35,938 nt of DNA from JALZAQ01 sp038253885 (GTDB lineage Bacteria; Gemmatimonadota; Gemmatimonadetes; Gemmatimonadales; Gemmatimonadaceae): the NCBI GenBank assembly GCA_038253885.1, contig JBBSGP010000031.1:1-35938 (forward strand), read 5' to 3'. This document shows, piece by piece, positions 7,701 to 16,112 of the stretch. Under the pieces are notes generated by a model. It had not been told where the DNA came from and made no database searches. It was given only the letters and a program-made list of their open reading frames with translations. Numbering within the stretch: position 1 is the first letter of the stretch; each line of letters begins with the position of its first letter. The translations under genes were made by a program, and so were the position numbers.

Positions 7701-8747
7701 TCAGGCGACCTGGCGAAGCGCCAGCCCGATGGGGAGCATCAGCAGCGGGGCGACGTCGTCAATGACGAGCGCATCGAAGGCACCGTCACGCACCCGCAGG
7801 CGCTGCAGCGGGTTGGCCTGCTCGACGGGAATGCGGAGGCGCGCGGCCAGGGCGTCGTTGAGACCCGGCACGCGAGAGCCGCCGCCGCAGGTGTAGACGG
7901 ACTTGAGCCTGTTGCTGGAGCGGGAAGACGTGGACAGGAACTGGACGGCGCGCTCGATACCAACGCCGATCTCCTCGCCGCGGCTGTCCGTCACCGCCTG
8001 CAGGTGGGGGCTGCGATCATAGCCCTGGAGAAGGGCATCGGCTTCCTCGGCGCTCAGTCCGCGCTCGCGCTGCAGGTCCTCGCGAAAGCGGCGGGTGCCG
8101 ACCGCGATATCGCGCGTCAGCAACGGGATGCCGTCGTCGAGGACGTTGATGTTCGTCACTTCGTGGCCGATGTTCACCAGACAGACCACCCCCGACATCG
8201 CGTCGGGGTAGTTGAGCTCGAAGGCGTTGTGGAGCGCGAACGCGTCCACATCCACGCAGGCGGGTGTCACCTCGCTATCTGTCAGCAGCCGCAACTTGCT
8301 CTCGATCAGCTCGCGCTTGGCGGCGACCAGGAGGACGCTCATCTCGAGCCCTTCCGCGTCGGGATCGAGGATCTGAAAGTCCAGCTCCACCGATTCCATG
8401 TCGAAGGGCACGTGCTGCTCGGCTTCCCAGCGAATGATCTCGCGCGCCTGCTGCTCCTTCACGCGGTCGATCTGGATCTTCTTGATGATGACGTCGCGAC
8501 CGCCGACGGCGGTGACCACGCTCGGGGATCGGACTCCGAGGCTCCCGATGGCGCCACGCACCGCATCGGCGACGATACCGGGGTCCATGATCTCACCTTC
8601 GACGATGGCGTCGGCGAGGAGGGGGGCGATCGCCACCTTGATGAGCTCGGGCTCGCTGCGGCCGTGGTCGATGACCACGACCTTGATGAGGCCCGAGCCG
8701 ATGTCGAGCCCGACTGTCGTCTTCTTGCTGCGACCGAAGAGCGCCAT
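7701..8747 (-). CDS. pilM: Type IV pilus assembly ATPase-like protein PilM
   Basis: A 348-residue cytoplasmic actin-like protein that binds the PilN N-terminus and ATP. It begins MALFGRSKKTTVGLDIGSG, the phosphate-1 loop typical of PilM, and contains VNIGHEVTNINVLDDG (phosphate-2), CGGGSRVPGL (adenosine loop) and a C-terminal LPIGLALRQ, all diagnostic for PilM/FtsA-like folds. It is the first gene of the alignment operon. The start is the only ATG that preserves the conserved N-terminus; the upstream ribosome binding site is weak. The 335-nt gap upstream presumably carries its promoter. Confidence 0.96.
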   Translation of the reverse strand: MALFGRSKKTTVGLDIGSGLIKVVVIDHGRSEPELIKVAIAPLLADAIVEGEIMDPGIVADAVRGAIGSLGVRSPSVVTAVGGRDVIIKKIQIDRVKEQQAREIIRWEAEQHVPFDMESVELDFQILDPDAEGLEMSVLLVAAKRELIESKLRLLTDSEVTPACVDVDAFALHNAFELNYPDAMSGVVCLVNIGHEVTNINVLDDGIPLLTRDIAVGTRRFREDLQRERGLSAEEADALLQGYDRSPHLQAVTDSRGEEIGVGIERAVQFLSTSSRSSNRLKSVYTCGGGSRVPGLNDALAARLRIPVEQANPLQRLRVRDGAFDALVIDDVAPLLMLPIGLALRQVA

Positions 8748-8960
8748 GTGACCGGTCTTGTGACGGTGAGTAGGACCTGCTGCGGACCGTTGGCAATACG
8801 AACGTGCCGGGCGGCACTGCGCGGTTGGGAGACCGCGGATGAGAGCCGCAAGTATCCGTCAAACGATCGGGGTCACGTTACGTAACAGGCGAGACCGGGA
8901 GCGTAAGTGACGGGCGAGCAAGGAGACCGGTGCCTTCGCGGGGGGGGCGCCGACTCACGT

Positions 8961-8994
8961 CGAACGGGCGGCCAGAGGATCGGCCGCCCGTTCG
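8961..8994. repeat. Perfect 13-bp inverted repeat, possible terminator or transcript boundary
   Basis: CGAACGGGCGGCC (8961-8973) pairs exactly with GGCCGCCCGTTCG (8982-8994) around an 8-nt loop. It lies in the 335-nt gap (8748-9082) between the end of the minor-prepilin operon and pilM. No T-tract follows on either strand, so it may be a GC-rich terminator, an mRNA-stabilising hairpin or a protein site. The rest of the gap shows one further hairpin (9052-9076) and no gene. Confidence 0.55.
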
Positions 8995-9051
8995 GCGTGC
9001 GAAGTATCTACTGCGTGTCAGCCCGTCAGATCATCAATTTCACATTCAGAC

Positions 9052-9076
9052 AGCCGCCGCGTGGCATCCGGCGGCT
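9052..9076 (-). terminator. Hairpin just downstream of the minor-prepilin operon
   Basis: On the minus strand AGCCGCCG and CGGCGGCT form an 8-bp stem with a 9-nt loop, beginning 6 nt after the stop codon of the pilX-like gene. The downstream bases are only mildly T-rich. Its position suggests transcription ends here or that the message is protected from 3' decay. Confidence 0.5.
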
Positions 9077-9082
9077 CACTTC

Positions 9083-10228
9083 TCAGTACAACTCCACCCA
9101 TGACCGCCCCTTGGCGGGAACGGGAAAAGAGGACGCCGCGAGGGCCTTGGCGACCGTGCACGAGGAATAGTGGATCACAGCATTGCCGAGCACGGTGTTC
9201 TGCTCGAGGTCCACGTTGGCCGCCATGACGCCGCCGTTGAAGTGCCCGCCGGTACCGGTGGTCTTGAGCCGGCCGCGCACGATCACAGGGCCGTAGAACT
9301 CGAAACCGCCAGACACATCCAGGTCGCCATCCACGAGGAGCATCCCCTGACCGTAGCCACCGGTGATCTGGAGGTTACCGGTCGCGTGGATGATCGGAAA
9401 GAAATCCTGGCAATTGGTATTGAGATTGATCCGGTACGGATCGCCCCAGTTCGAGGTCGACGCCGTGTTGCAGGAGCCGTCCGCGTTGAAGGACGCCGCC
9501 ATCCCATTGATTGTGGGGCTGCCCGTGATGGTCCTGGTCGCCAGAGCGGCCATGCTGGCCCAGTCCTGGCTTCCGAACTGCGTATAGGTGCTGGTGTCGC
9601 CGGCCAGCGGCGTTTGGGAGATCTTGGGGCTGCCAGCAAGGCAGCTGTAGCCGCCACAGCCGGTGGTAGTGATCTGTGTCGAATCGTTGATGGCAATTGC
9701 TGGCAGCGAAGGACCCGGAGGCGGGCAGTTCCATCCCGCGTAGGTGGTATCGTTGCCGTCGATGTACGACGAGCCGCCGATCTTGGTGGATCCACGGGTG
9801 GTCAGGCCCGCCAGAATGTTGACGGTGGGGATGTTGAGAGCGACCAGCATGCCCACGCGCCGGCGGGACATCGTCCCGATGCCGGAGCCGACCCGTCCCT
9901 CGGAGACGACCTGGAAGGTCTGCTGCGTCAGGCGGGTGATGTGGATCGAGTCCCTGGAGCCGTCACCCGGAGTGAGCGCCGTATCCTTCACGGCACCATT
10001 CGCCATGCTGGTGTTCCACTTCATGTTCCAGTTGGTTGGCGAGAGCACGGCGTTGAGGCCATACTCCGCCGCGGTGAGTGACCGGGTCTGCATGAGCGCG
10101 TTGCGCCCGATCCGGTATTCCTGCGTGGAGGCGAAGAAGACGCCCCCGATGAGGCCGCCGATCACCACGATCGCCGCGATGGCGAGGGCGAGGGCGAAGC
10201 CCGAGCGGCGTTCGCGCGAATGGCGCAT
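9083..10228 (-). CDS. PilX-like minor prepilin with large C-terminal beta-rich domain
   Basis: A 381-residue protein with a prepilin-like N-terminus: a basic leader (RHSRERRSG) followed by FALALAIAAIVVIGGLIGG, lacking the Glu+5 usual in major pilins. Next comes the typical helical stretch with SLTAAEYGLNAVL, as in PilX N-terminal regions. Residues about 280-355 have short hydrophobic repeats with glycine turns (LLVDGDLDVSGG, VIVRGRLKTTGTGG, VMAANVDLEQN) that suggest a beta-helix. I prefer the ATG at 10228, which has GAGG 6 nt upstream and gives a 10-residue leader; an ATG at 10252 is also open and lies 2 nt from the pilW-like stop. Last gene of the minor-prepilin operon. Confidence 0.8.
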   Translation of the reverse strand: MRHSRERRSGFALALAIAAIVVIGGLIGGVFFASTQEYRIGRNALMQTRSLTAAEYGLNAVLSPTNWNMKWNTSMANGAVKDTALTPGDGSRDSIHITRLTQQTFQVVSEGRVGSGIGTMSRRRVGMLVALNIPTVNILAGLTTRGSTKIGGSSYIDGNDTTYAGWNCPPPGPSLPAIAINDSTQITTTGCGGYSCLAGSPKISQTPLAGDTSTYTQFGSQDWASMAALATRTITGSPTINGMAASFNADGSCNTASTSNWGDPYRINLNTNCQDFFPIIHATGNLQITGGYGQGMLLVDGDLDVSGGFEFYGPVIVRGRLKTTGTGGHFNGGVMAANVDLEQNTVLGNAVIHYSSCTVAKALAASSFPVPAKGRSWVELY

Positions 10229-10254
10229 GAGAAACCTCGTGGGAGAGGACATTG

Positions 10255-11163
10255 TCAGTTCCGCACCGCGACGATCATCTTGGTGGAATCGGTGTACAGA
10301 CCGGTGGCCCGGCCTCCTACGCGCACCTCATCGCGGCTCTGCGAGCGCACGTCGACCCCGATGCGCCGGACGTTGGCCGGCGTCGCGGTGACTGCTTCGT
10401 TGATGTCGTAGTAGGTGAAAACGAGCCCGCCGGCGATTCCCGGCGCGAGGTACGGACCGCTCACGGGCTGCACGGTGGTGCATCCGCGCGACGTGTTGCA
10501 GTCGTAGAAACCGAGGTAGTAGCGACTGTCCGCCGCGGCGTAGAGCTGGAGCCGGGCGTGCCGGAAGAAGCGTATCGCCGATCCGACGACTTCCGTGGCG
10601 CTCAGCGCCGGCGTGATGCCGAGCGAGATGCCCTGCCCCTGCTCGACGACATTCGCCGCGAAGCCCGTGCTGATCGGACAGACGCCGACGACGGGAACGC
10701 TGGTCACCACGTGGGCGTGCCAGGCGTCGTCCGACGTATCCGGCTTGGTCCCCACATCGTAGACGAGCAGGGTGTCGCTGACCTGGGGGGCGCTCAGCCA
10801 GACGGTGAGCGCGTTGTTCTTGCCGAGGGGCGGCAGGACGATGGTCGTTCCGAGCTTGCTGGCACAGACCACCGAGGCGCCGAGGTTGGCACGATAGTCG
10901 ATCGAGCTCGCCGCCATCGAGTAGATGTCGCTGCTCTTTGGCGAGAGGCCGCGCAGCTCGCTCGGCACCAGCTCGGACAGCTCGCGCACGCTCCCCCGGG
11001 TCTCGATGATCTCGGACGTGCCGGTATAGAAGCGCTGCTGGTTGACGATCACGGACATGAGGCCCGCGATCACGAAGCCGAGAAGGACCATCACGGTCAG
11101 GATCTCGACGAGCGTGAACCCGCGCCGTGTGCCCTGCGACGGTGACCGGCGTGGGTTTAGCAT
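10255..11163 (-). CDS. PilW-like minor prepilin
   Basis: A 302-residue prepilin. The leader NPRRSPSQGTRRG precedes FTLVEILTVMVLLGFVIAGL, with Phe+1 and Glu+5 intact. The middle segment ETRGSVRELSELVPSELRGL and the overall length match PilW/GspJ-like minor pilins, which start pilus assembly from the tip. Four cysteines in the C-terminal half (for example CNTSRGC) may form disulfides. The ATG at 11163 begins the leader and overlaps the stop of the pilV-like gene. An upstream in-frame extension lies inside that gene and is not needed. Confidence 0.85.
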   Translation of the reverse strand: MLNPRRSPSQGTRRGFTLVEILTVMVLLGFVIAGLMSVIVNQQRFYTGTSEIIETRGSVRELSELVPSELRGLSPKSSDIYSMAASSIDYRANLGASVVCASKLGTTIVLPPLGKNNALTVWLSAPQVSDTLLVYDVGTKPDTSDDAWHAHVVTSVPVVGVCPISTGFAANVVEQGQGISLGITPALSATEVVGSAIRFFRHARLQLYAAADSRYYLGFYDCNTSRGCTTVQPVSGPYLAPGIAGGLVFTYYDINEAVTATPANVRRIGVDVRSQSRDEVRVGGRATGLYTDSTKMIVAVRN

Positions 11164-11534
11164 CGGACGTAGCTCCGGTAGACCTGCGTGCGCACGCCGC
11201 GCGGATTCGGGAAGGTGACGGTATCCGATACGGTGAACTGCCGGTTGCCAGCGGACGTGGCCACCCAGCTCTCGGTGATACCGCGCGAGGAGGCCGTGCC
11301 GGTCACGATGTAGGCGCACGGAGTGCTTCGCAGCGTCTCGAAGCGCGACTGGGCCACGGACGCCGAGAGGGCTCGGCGCGCACCGCCACCCATCTGACGG
11401 TTGACCACCGCTGCCGTGCTCGCGAGTCCGAGCACACCCACGCTCATGATCATCACGGCCACGATCAGCTCGACGATGGTGAAGCCGCGCCGCGCTTGGC
11501 GGGTCGGCCGGGGGGGGTGGGATTGAGGGCGCAT
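11157..11534 (-). CDS. PilV-like minor prepilin
   Basis: A 125-residue prepilin. The leader ends QARRG, followed by FTIVELIVAVMIMSVGVLGLA (Phe+1, Glu+5). The VGVLGL stretch is characteristic of PilV/GspI minor pilins. The ATG at 11534 overlaps the stop of the upstream fimT-like gene (TAATG), implying re-initiation; an ATG four codons earlier is possible. The C-terminal half has two cysteines. Second gene of the minor-prepilin operon. Confidence 0.85.
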   Translation of the reverse strand: MRPQSHPPRPTRQARRGFTIVELIVAVMIMSVGVLGLASTAAVVNRQMGGGARRALSASVAQSRFETLRSTPCAYIVTGTASSRGITESWVATSAGNRQFTVSDTVTFPNPRGVRTQVYRSYVRC

Positions 11535-12001
11535 TAGTATCCGCATTTGATGGTGGAGACGCGTCCGAGGCCGAGAACGCAGACGGAGTCGGCCTTCGTA
11601 CCTTTGGTCACCAGTATCTTCACTGTTCCGGTCAAACTGGAAGCGAAGCCTCGCGGATCGTATTGGATCGTGTCGCGATTGGTGGCGACGCTCACGCCGT
11701 ACATGTTTCCGAGATCCTGCGGGGGAGAGAAGACGCTCTTGACTCCCCCCTGGTCGAGGAGGACTTCGATGCTGTTGCCGGTGCGAACGAAGAGCGCCGG
11801 CTGGCCATTCTCGATCGCGGCGGCACGGGCGCGGACGAGGTACGCCGCGACCTGCTGTTTGGCACTTCGGGTGGCGGGACCGCTGAGAGAGCGCATCAGC
11901 CTCGGAAGCCCGATGCCGCCGAGGATGCCGATGATGGCCACGACGGCCAGTGTCTCGATCAGGGTAAAGCCGCGCGGGGTCGCCTTCGGGTGAGTGTTCA
12001 T
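11534..12001 (-). CDS. FimT/GspH-like minor prepilin
   Basis: A 155-residue prepilin with leader MNTHPKATPRG and FTLIETLAVVAIIGILGGIGL (Phe+1, Glu+5). It continues with AKQQVAAYLVRARAAAIENGQPALFVR, the pattern of the GspH/FimT domain; FimT-type pilins are linked to DNA binding in natural transformation in some species. The ATG is preceded by GGGGAG. It is the first gene of the fimT-pilV-pilW-pilX-like operon, transcribed away from the downstream end of the regulator operon. Confidence 0.88.
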   Translation of the reverse strand: MNTHPKATPRGFTLIETLAVVAIIGILGGIGLPRLMRSLSGPATRSAKQQVAAYLVRARAAAIENGQPALFVRTGNSIEVLLDQGGVKSVFSPPQDLGNMYGVSVATNRDTIQYDPRGFASSLTGTVKILVTKGTKADSVCVLGLGRVSTIKCGY

Positions 12002-12086
12002 GCGGGCTCCCCAATGCGCGACCCGTGCCGTTGCTCAAGCTGTTGTCACCACACGACTTGAGTTATTCGGAAGCCTTCCGGGCTAC

Positions 12087-12117
12087 GCAACTTGTTGCGC
12101 CTTTCGCAACTTCTTGC
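12087..12117 (-). promoter_or_regulatory. Tandem dyad sites upstream of the minor-prepilin operon
   Basis: Two 12-bp dyads, GCAACTTGTTGC (12087-12098) and GCAACTTCTTGC (12106-12117), are 19 bp apart start to start. On the minus strand both fit GCAA-N2-A-GTTG, as does the single site at 300-310 upstream of the pilin gene. They lie 86-116 bp upstream of the fimT-like ATG, a usual distance for enhancer sites of NtrC-family activators. Which protein binds is unknown. Confidence 0.5.
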
Positions 12118-12130
12118 ATAGACGGGAGCG

Positions 12131-13483
12131 TCAGTCGCCCAGTCCGTACGCGCGGATCTTGTACAGGAGGGCGCGGTGCGACAGCTCGAGCAGCTCGGCA
12201 GCTCGCGTGCGGTTCCCGCGCGTCCGCGCCAGGGCGCGGCTGATCAGCGTCTTCTCCAGCTCCTCGGATTGGCGCTTCACCGAGAGATCATCGCCGGTGG
12301 CGGGTTCGCTCGGTGCCCGGCGCGACCGGAGCGTCTCGGGAAGATGCGCGGCCTCGATGGTGCCCAGATCAGTGAGCACCAGCGCGCGCTCGATCACGTT
12401 CTCGAGCTCGCGGATGTTGCCGGGCCAGGGATACTCGACCAGCAGCCGCATGGCAGCCGGAGCAATGGCGGCAACGGAGAGCCCTAACCGCTTGTTGTAG
12501 CGGTCGAGAAAATGGCGCGCCAGCTCGGGTATGTCTTCGCGTCGCTCTCGCAGTGGCGCGAGAGGAATGTTGACGACATTCACCCTGTAATAGAGGTCGC
12601 CCCGGAACCGCCCGCTCCCGACGTCGGAGTCGAGGTCGCGATTCGTGGCCGCGATCACGCGTGCATCGGTGCGCCGAGACGTCGTGGCGCCAACTCGCCG
12701 CACCTCCTCCTCCTGGAGCACCCGCAGGAGCTTCACCTGAAGGGGCGCCGGTAGCTCGCCGATCTCGTCCAGGAACAGCGTGCCGCCCTCTGCCTCCTCG
12801 AACAGCCCCGGCTTGTCGATCCAGGCACCGGTGAACGCGCCCTTCACGTGGCCAAACAGCTCGCTCTCCAGCAGCGGCTCGGGGATGGCACCGCAGTTGA
12901 CAGCCACGAACGGGGCGGCGCTACGCGGACTGGCCCGATGGATCAGCCGCGCCACCAGCTCCTTTCCGGTGCCACTCTCGCCGGTGATGAGCACGGTGGA
13001 TGAATGGCGCGCCACTTTGTGGGCGATCTCGAGAGCGGTCCGCACCGCCTCGCTGTGGCCGATGATCTCGCCGCTGCGAATCGCGCTCAGCTCCTGCTGC
13101 AATCGGCTGACGTCGGCGCGCAGCTTCTCGCGCTCGATGGCCTTCCGGACGATGAGCGTCACCTCATCTGCTCGAAAGGGCTTCTGGATATAGTCGTATG
13201 CGCCGCGCTGCATCGCGGCGATGGCGGCGTCATCGTCTCCGTAGGCGCTCATGGCGATGGCCAGGGCGGTTCCGCCAGCTGCCTGGTATCGAGCGAGGAA
13301 CTCGAGCCCGCCGACCTTGGGCATGCGAAGGTCGACGAGCACGAGATCAGCGGGGTCCGTCTCGAGAAGCGTCAGAGCCTCATCGCCATCCCCCGCGGTC
13401 ACGACAGTGTGGCCGTCGGACGCGAGGAGGCGGGAGAGGGTATGACGGAGTGCCGGCTCATCGTCGATGACGAGAATCCTCAT
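12131..13483 (-). CDS. NtrC-family sigma-54-dependent response regulator
   Basis: A 450-residue three-domain activator. The receiver domain (1-120) has acidic residues D7/D8, phospho-acceptor D51 (LVDLRMP) and K101. The AAA+ domain (about 138-370) has Walker A GESGTGKE at 168-175, the GAFTGA sigma-54 contact loop at 215-220 and LFLDEIGELP as Walker B. A Fis-type helix-turn-helix closes the protein (NRTRAAELLELSHRALLYKI). All key motifs are intact, so it should activate sigma-54 promoters when phosphorylated, most likely by the kinase encoded just upstream, with which it shares a 4-bp overlap. The adjacent minor-prepilin operon is a plausible target. Confidence 0.93.
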   Translation of the reverse strand: MRILVIDDEPALRHTLSRLLASDGHTVVTAGDGDEALTLLETDPADLVLVDLRMPKVGGLEFLARYQAAGGTALAIAMSAYGDDDAAIAAMQRGAYDYIQKPFRADEVTLIVRKAIEREKLRADVSRLQQELSAIRSGEIIGHSEAVRTALEIAHKVARHSSTVLITGESGTGKELVARLIHRASPRSAAPFVAVNCGAIPEPLLESELFGHVKGAFTGAWIDKPGLFEEAEGGTLFLDEIGELPAPLQVKLLRVLQEEEVRRVGATTSRRTDARVIAATNRDLDSDVGSGRFRGDLYYRVNVVNIPLAPLRERREDIPELARHFLDRYNKRLGLSVAAIAPAAMRLLVEYPWPGNIRELENVIERALVLTDLGTIEAAHLPETLRSRRAPSEPATGDDLSVKRQSEELEKTLISRALARTRGNRTRAAELLELSHRALLYKIRAYGLGD

Positions 13484-14736
13484 CCCGTTGCTACCTGCTG
13501 GGGCGGAACCGCAGCGGCTGCCGACGGCCCGGCCGCGAAGATCATGACGAAGGCCGCTCCCCCTTCTCGCGCCGGCCGCACCCAGACGGCACCGCCCATG
13601 CTCTCGACGACCCGCGCGACGATGGCGAGGCCGAGGCCGGTGCCCTTCCCCGGCTCCTTGGTGGTGTAGAAGGGGTCAAAGATCCGCTCGCTCTCGCTCA
13701 GGGGAACGCCAGGTCCGGAGTCGGCCACGACGATCCTCAGCACTTCGTCGGGCTCGCCGGCCGTGTTCACCCATGCGCGCAGCCGAGGATTCTGCTCGCG
13801 TGCGACCGTGACGACAGCCGGATCGACCGACCGACGCACTCCCTCCCGCCCCAACGCGGCGAACGGCACCCGCTGCGAGACGATGGAAACGTCGCCGGCA
13901 CCGTCGAGGGCATCGGCGGCATTGAGAATGAGATTCACAAAGATCTGCTCCACCTCGTGCGCGTCGCCCGCCAGGAACGGAGCGCGGGCGTCGAGGTCGA
14001 GAGAGAGCTTCACGTCACGCAGCGCGCCCTGAGCGCGCAGCAGCTCGACGGCGCTCCGGATGCACGCGTTGACGTCCACGGAACTGATCGCGCGGCGCCG
14101 CGGACGCGCGTACTCCAGCATGCCGCGCACGATGCGGTCGATTCGCGCGCTCTCCCGCTCGATCCCACGCACCGCGTCCTCGGATTCGCTATCGCTTTCC
14201 ACCCTGGCCCGCAACAGCTGGGCGTAGCCGGTGATCCCCCCGAGGGGATTACCGATCTCATGGGCCACGCCGGCGGCGAGCCGCCCGACGCTGGCGATCT
14301 TCTCCAGACGGGCGAGAAGAGCCTGCTCCTCCAGTAGCCGCGTCGTCATCCGGTTGACGCTGGTGGCGAGGCGGCTGAACTCGAGCGAGCCGTCGACGGG
14401 CACGCGACGGCTCAGGTCCCCGGCAGCGATGGCGGCGGTCGTGGCCACGACTTCGTCGAGAGGCCGCAGAACGAGCTGGCGGAGCTTGACGGCACCGAAC
14501 AGCACGAACACCACGACGTCGGCGAGCACCAGCGTGGTGATGACGGGCGCCGCATGCTCGCGCGTCCCGTAGTCGTCGAACAAGAAGACGACCATGACCG
14601 CGAACATGATCGACGCGGTAGCGAGCAGAGCCAGGCTGAAGAGGATCTCGATGCGCAGCGACATCCGCCGCTGCAAGCCCCCCCACCGCAACACCGCCGG
14701 GGACCGAGCCCCGGCTGGCTCAGCCTGGAGGATCAC
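13480..14736 (-). CDS. Membrane sensor histidine kinase (NtrB/ZraS-like)
   Basis: A 418-residue kinase with two transmembrane helices (about 31-53 and 64-82) separated by only about ten residues, so almost no periplasmic sensor. A HAMP domain (about 85-137), a HisKA domain with phospho-acceptor His159 (GVAHEIGNPLGG) and an HATPase_c domain with N-box ILNAADAL, G1 DSGPGV and G2 GKGTGLGLAI follow. The GTG start overlaps the pilR-like stop (GTGA), and its own stop overlaps the next regulator. The tiny external loop suggests it senses membrane or intramembrane signals. It presumably phosphorylates the downstream NtrC-family protein. Confidence 0.92.
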   Translation of the reverse strand: MILQAEPAGARSPAVLRWGGLQRRMSLRIEILFSLALLATASIMFAVMVVFLFDDYGTREHAAPVITTLVLADVVVFVLFGAVKLRQLVLRPLDEVVATTAAIAAGDLSRRVPVDGSLEFSRLATSVNRMTTRLLEEQALLARLEKIASVGRLAAGVAHEIGNPLGGITGYAQLLRARVESDSESEDAVRGIERESARIDRIVRGMLEYARPRRRAISSVDVNACIRSAVELLRAQGALRDVKLSLDLDARAPFLAGDAHEVEQIFVNLILNAADALDGAGDVSIVSQRVPFAALGREGVRRSVDPAVVTVAREQNPRLRAWVNTAGEPDEVLRIVVADSGPGVPLSESERIFDPFYTTKEPGKGTGLGLAIVARVVESMGGAVWVRPAREGGAAFVMIFAAGPSAAAAVPPQQVATG

Positions 14737-16112
14737 GGCTCCACTCCGTAGCGAGAGAGTTTCCGGTACAGCGTCGACGGGTCGATGCCCAGCACCTCGG
14801 CGGCGCGACTCTTGTTGCCGCCTTCCGACTGCAGCACCCAGGTGATGTAGGCGCGCTCCACCATCTCGAGGCTCGGATTCACCGGCGTCCGGTCGGTGAC
14901 GAGCGCCTCCGATTTTCTCTCGGTGATCCGCTGCGGGAGAGAGGGAAGCTCGATCACGCTGCCGGGGGTGAGGATCACGGCGCGCTCGAGAGCGTTCTCC
15001 AGCTCGCGCACATTCCCCGGCCAGGGGTAGGCCTGCATCACATCCGTTGCCTCCTCGCTGACGCGCTTCGGCTCCTCGCCACGTTGATCGCCGGCTCGCT
15101 GCAGGAAGAGCTCGATCAGGAGGGGGATGTCGTCGCGGCGCTGGCGCAGCGGCGGCAGGTGCAGCGCGAACACGTTCAGGCGGTAGAAGAGGTCGCTGCG
15201 GAAGGTCCCGCGCTTCATCTCCTCTTCCAGATCGCGATTTGTGGCCGCGATGAGACGGGTGTCCACGGGAACCGCCTCGCTCGCTCCGACCGGGATGACT
15301 TCGCGGCTCTGCAGCACGCGGAGCAGCTTCACCTGCGTTGACGGCGTGGTCTCGCCGATCTCATCCAGGAAGAAGGAGCCCTTGGCCGCGGAGACGAAGA
15401 GTCCCATGCGGTCCTTGACCGCGCCGGTGAACGACCCCTTCACATGACCGAAGAGCTCGCTCTCGAGAAGGCTCTCAGGGAGCGCTCCGCAATTGATCGA
15501 TAGGAACGCCGATTCGGCGCGGGAGGAGAGCTCGTGGATGTAGCGGGCAACGATCTCCTTGCCGGTGCCCGACTCCCCCTGGATGAGCACCGTGGACTCT
15601 GTCGGTGCCACCGTCTCGGCAAGACGAAGGACATCCAGCCAGGGCTTGCTGTTGCCGGTTGGACGGCCGGGCACGTTGCGATCGCGGCGCCGGATCTCCT
15701 GCCGCAGCGTCCGATTCTCGGCGCGGAGCTGCCGGTGCTCGGCCGCCCGCCTGAGAATGGCGACGATCTCGTCGTTGACGAACGGCTTCTGGATGTAGTA
15801 GTACGCCCCTTCGTTCACGGCGCGGATGGCGGAGCGCAGATCCGCCTGGGCCGTCATCAGGATGACGGGCATCTCGGGATCCTTCGCCTTCGCGGCGGCC
15901 AACACCTCCAGCCCGCTGACGTTGGGCATCCGCACATCGGTGAGAACGATGTCCGGCGCGAGCTCGCCGAGCTGCTCGAGGCCCTTGACGCCTCCCTGCG
16001 CGAGGTGCGGGGCGAAGCCCTCGTTCTTCAGAAGGATGCCGAGCGTCTCGAGGATTCCGGCCTCATCGTCGACAACCAGGATGAGCGGCCTGACTGCGGG
16101 GGGTGCGCTCAT
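14733..16112 (-). CDS. pilR: PilR-like sigma-54-dependent response regulator
   Basis: A 459-residue NtrC-family activator. The receiver has phospho-acceptor D59 (VLTDVRMP) and K109. The AAA+ domain has Walker A GESGTGKE (179-186) and the sigma-54 loop in the variant form GSFTGA (226-231), and the Fis-type C-terminus ends ASTLYRKLSRY-like (NKSRAAEVLGIDPSTLYRKL). Coupling to a six-helix PilS-like kinase by a 4-bp overlap and the setting in a pilus island point to PilR, the activator of pilin transcription. The gene name rests on context more than on PilR-specific residues. Confidence 0.85.
   Translation of the reverse strand: MSAPPAVRPLILVVDDEAGILETLGILLKNEGFAPHLAQGGVKGLEQLGELAPDIVLTDVRMPNVSGLEVLAAAKAKDPEMPVILMTAQADLRSAIRAVNEGAYYYIQKPFVNDEIVAILRRAAEHRQLRAENRTLRQEIRRRDRNVPGRPTGNSKPWLDVLRLAETVAPTESTVLIQGESGTGKEIVARYIHELSSRAESAFLSINCGALPESLLESELFGHVKGSFTGAVKDRMGLFVSAAKGSFFLDEIGETTPSTQVKLLRVLQSREVIPVGASEAVPVDTRLIAATNRDLEEEMKRGTFRSDLFYRLNVFALHLPPLRQRRDDIPLLIELFLQRAGDQRGEEPKRVSEEATDVMQAYPWPGNVRELENALERAVILTPGSVIELPSLPQRITERKSEALVTDRTPVNPSLEMVERAYITWVLQSEGGNKSRAAEVLGIDPSTLYRKLSRYGVEP

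Noticed and set aside
8795..8813. Near-match to a sigma-54 promoter upstream of pilM (GGCAC ... TTGCC on the minus strand)
   Set aside because: Both half-sites match well, but the spacer is 7 nt rather than 5, and sigma-54 does not tolerate such a change.
10252..11145. Plus-strand frame of about 300 codons opposite the pilW-like gene
   Set aside because: Antisense shadow; the minus-strand prepilin has a complete leader and helix.
12015..12030. Sigma-54-like sequence (GGCAC-N5-GCGCA) before the fimT-like gene
   Set aside because: Spacing is right, but transcription would start almost at the ATG and leave out part of the ribosome binding site, so it is probably a chance match.
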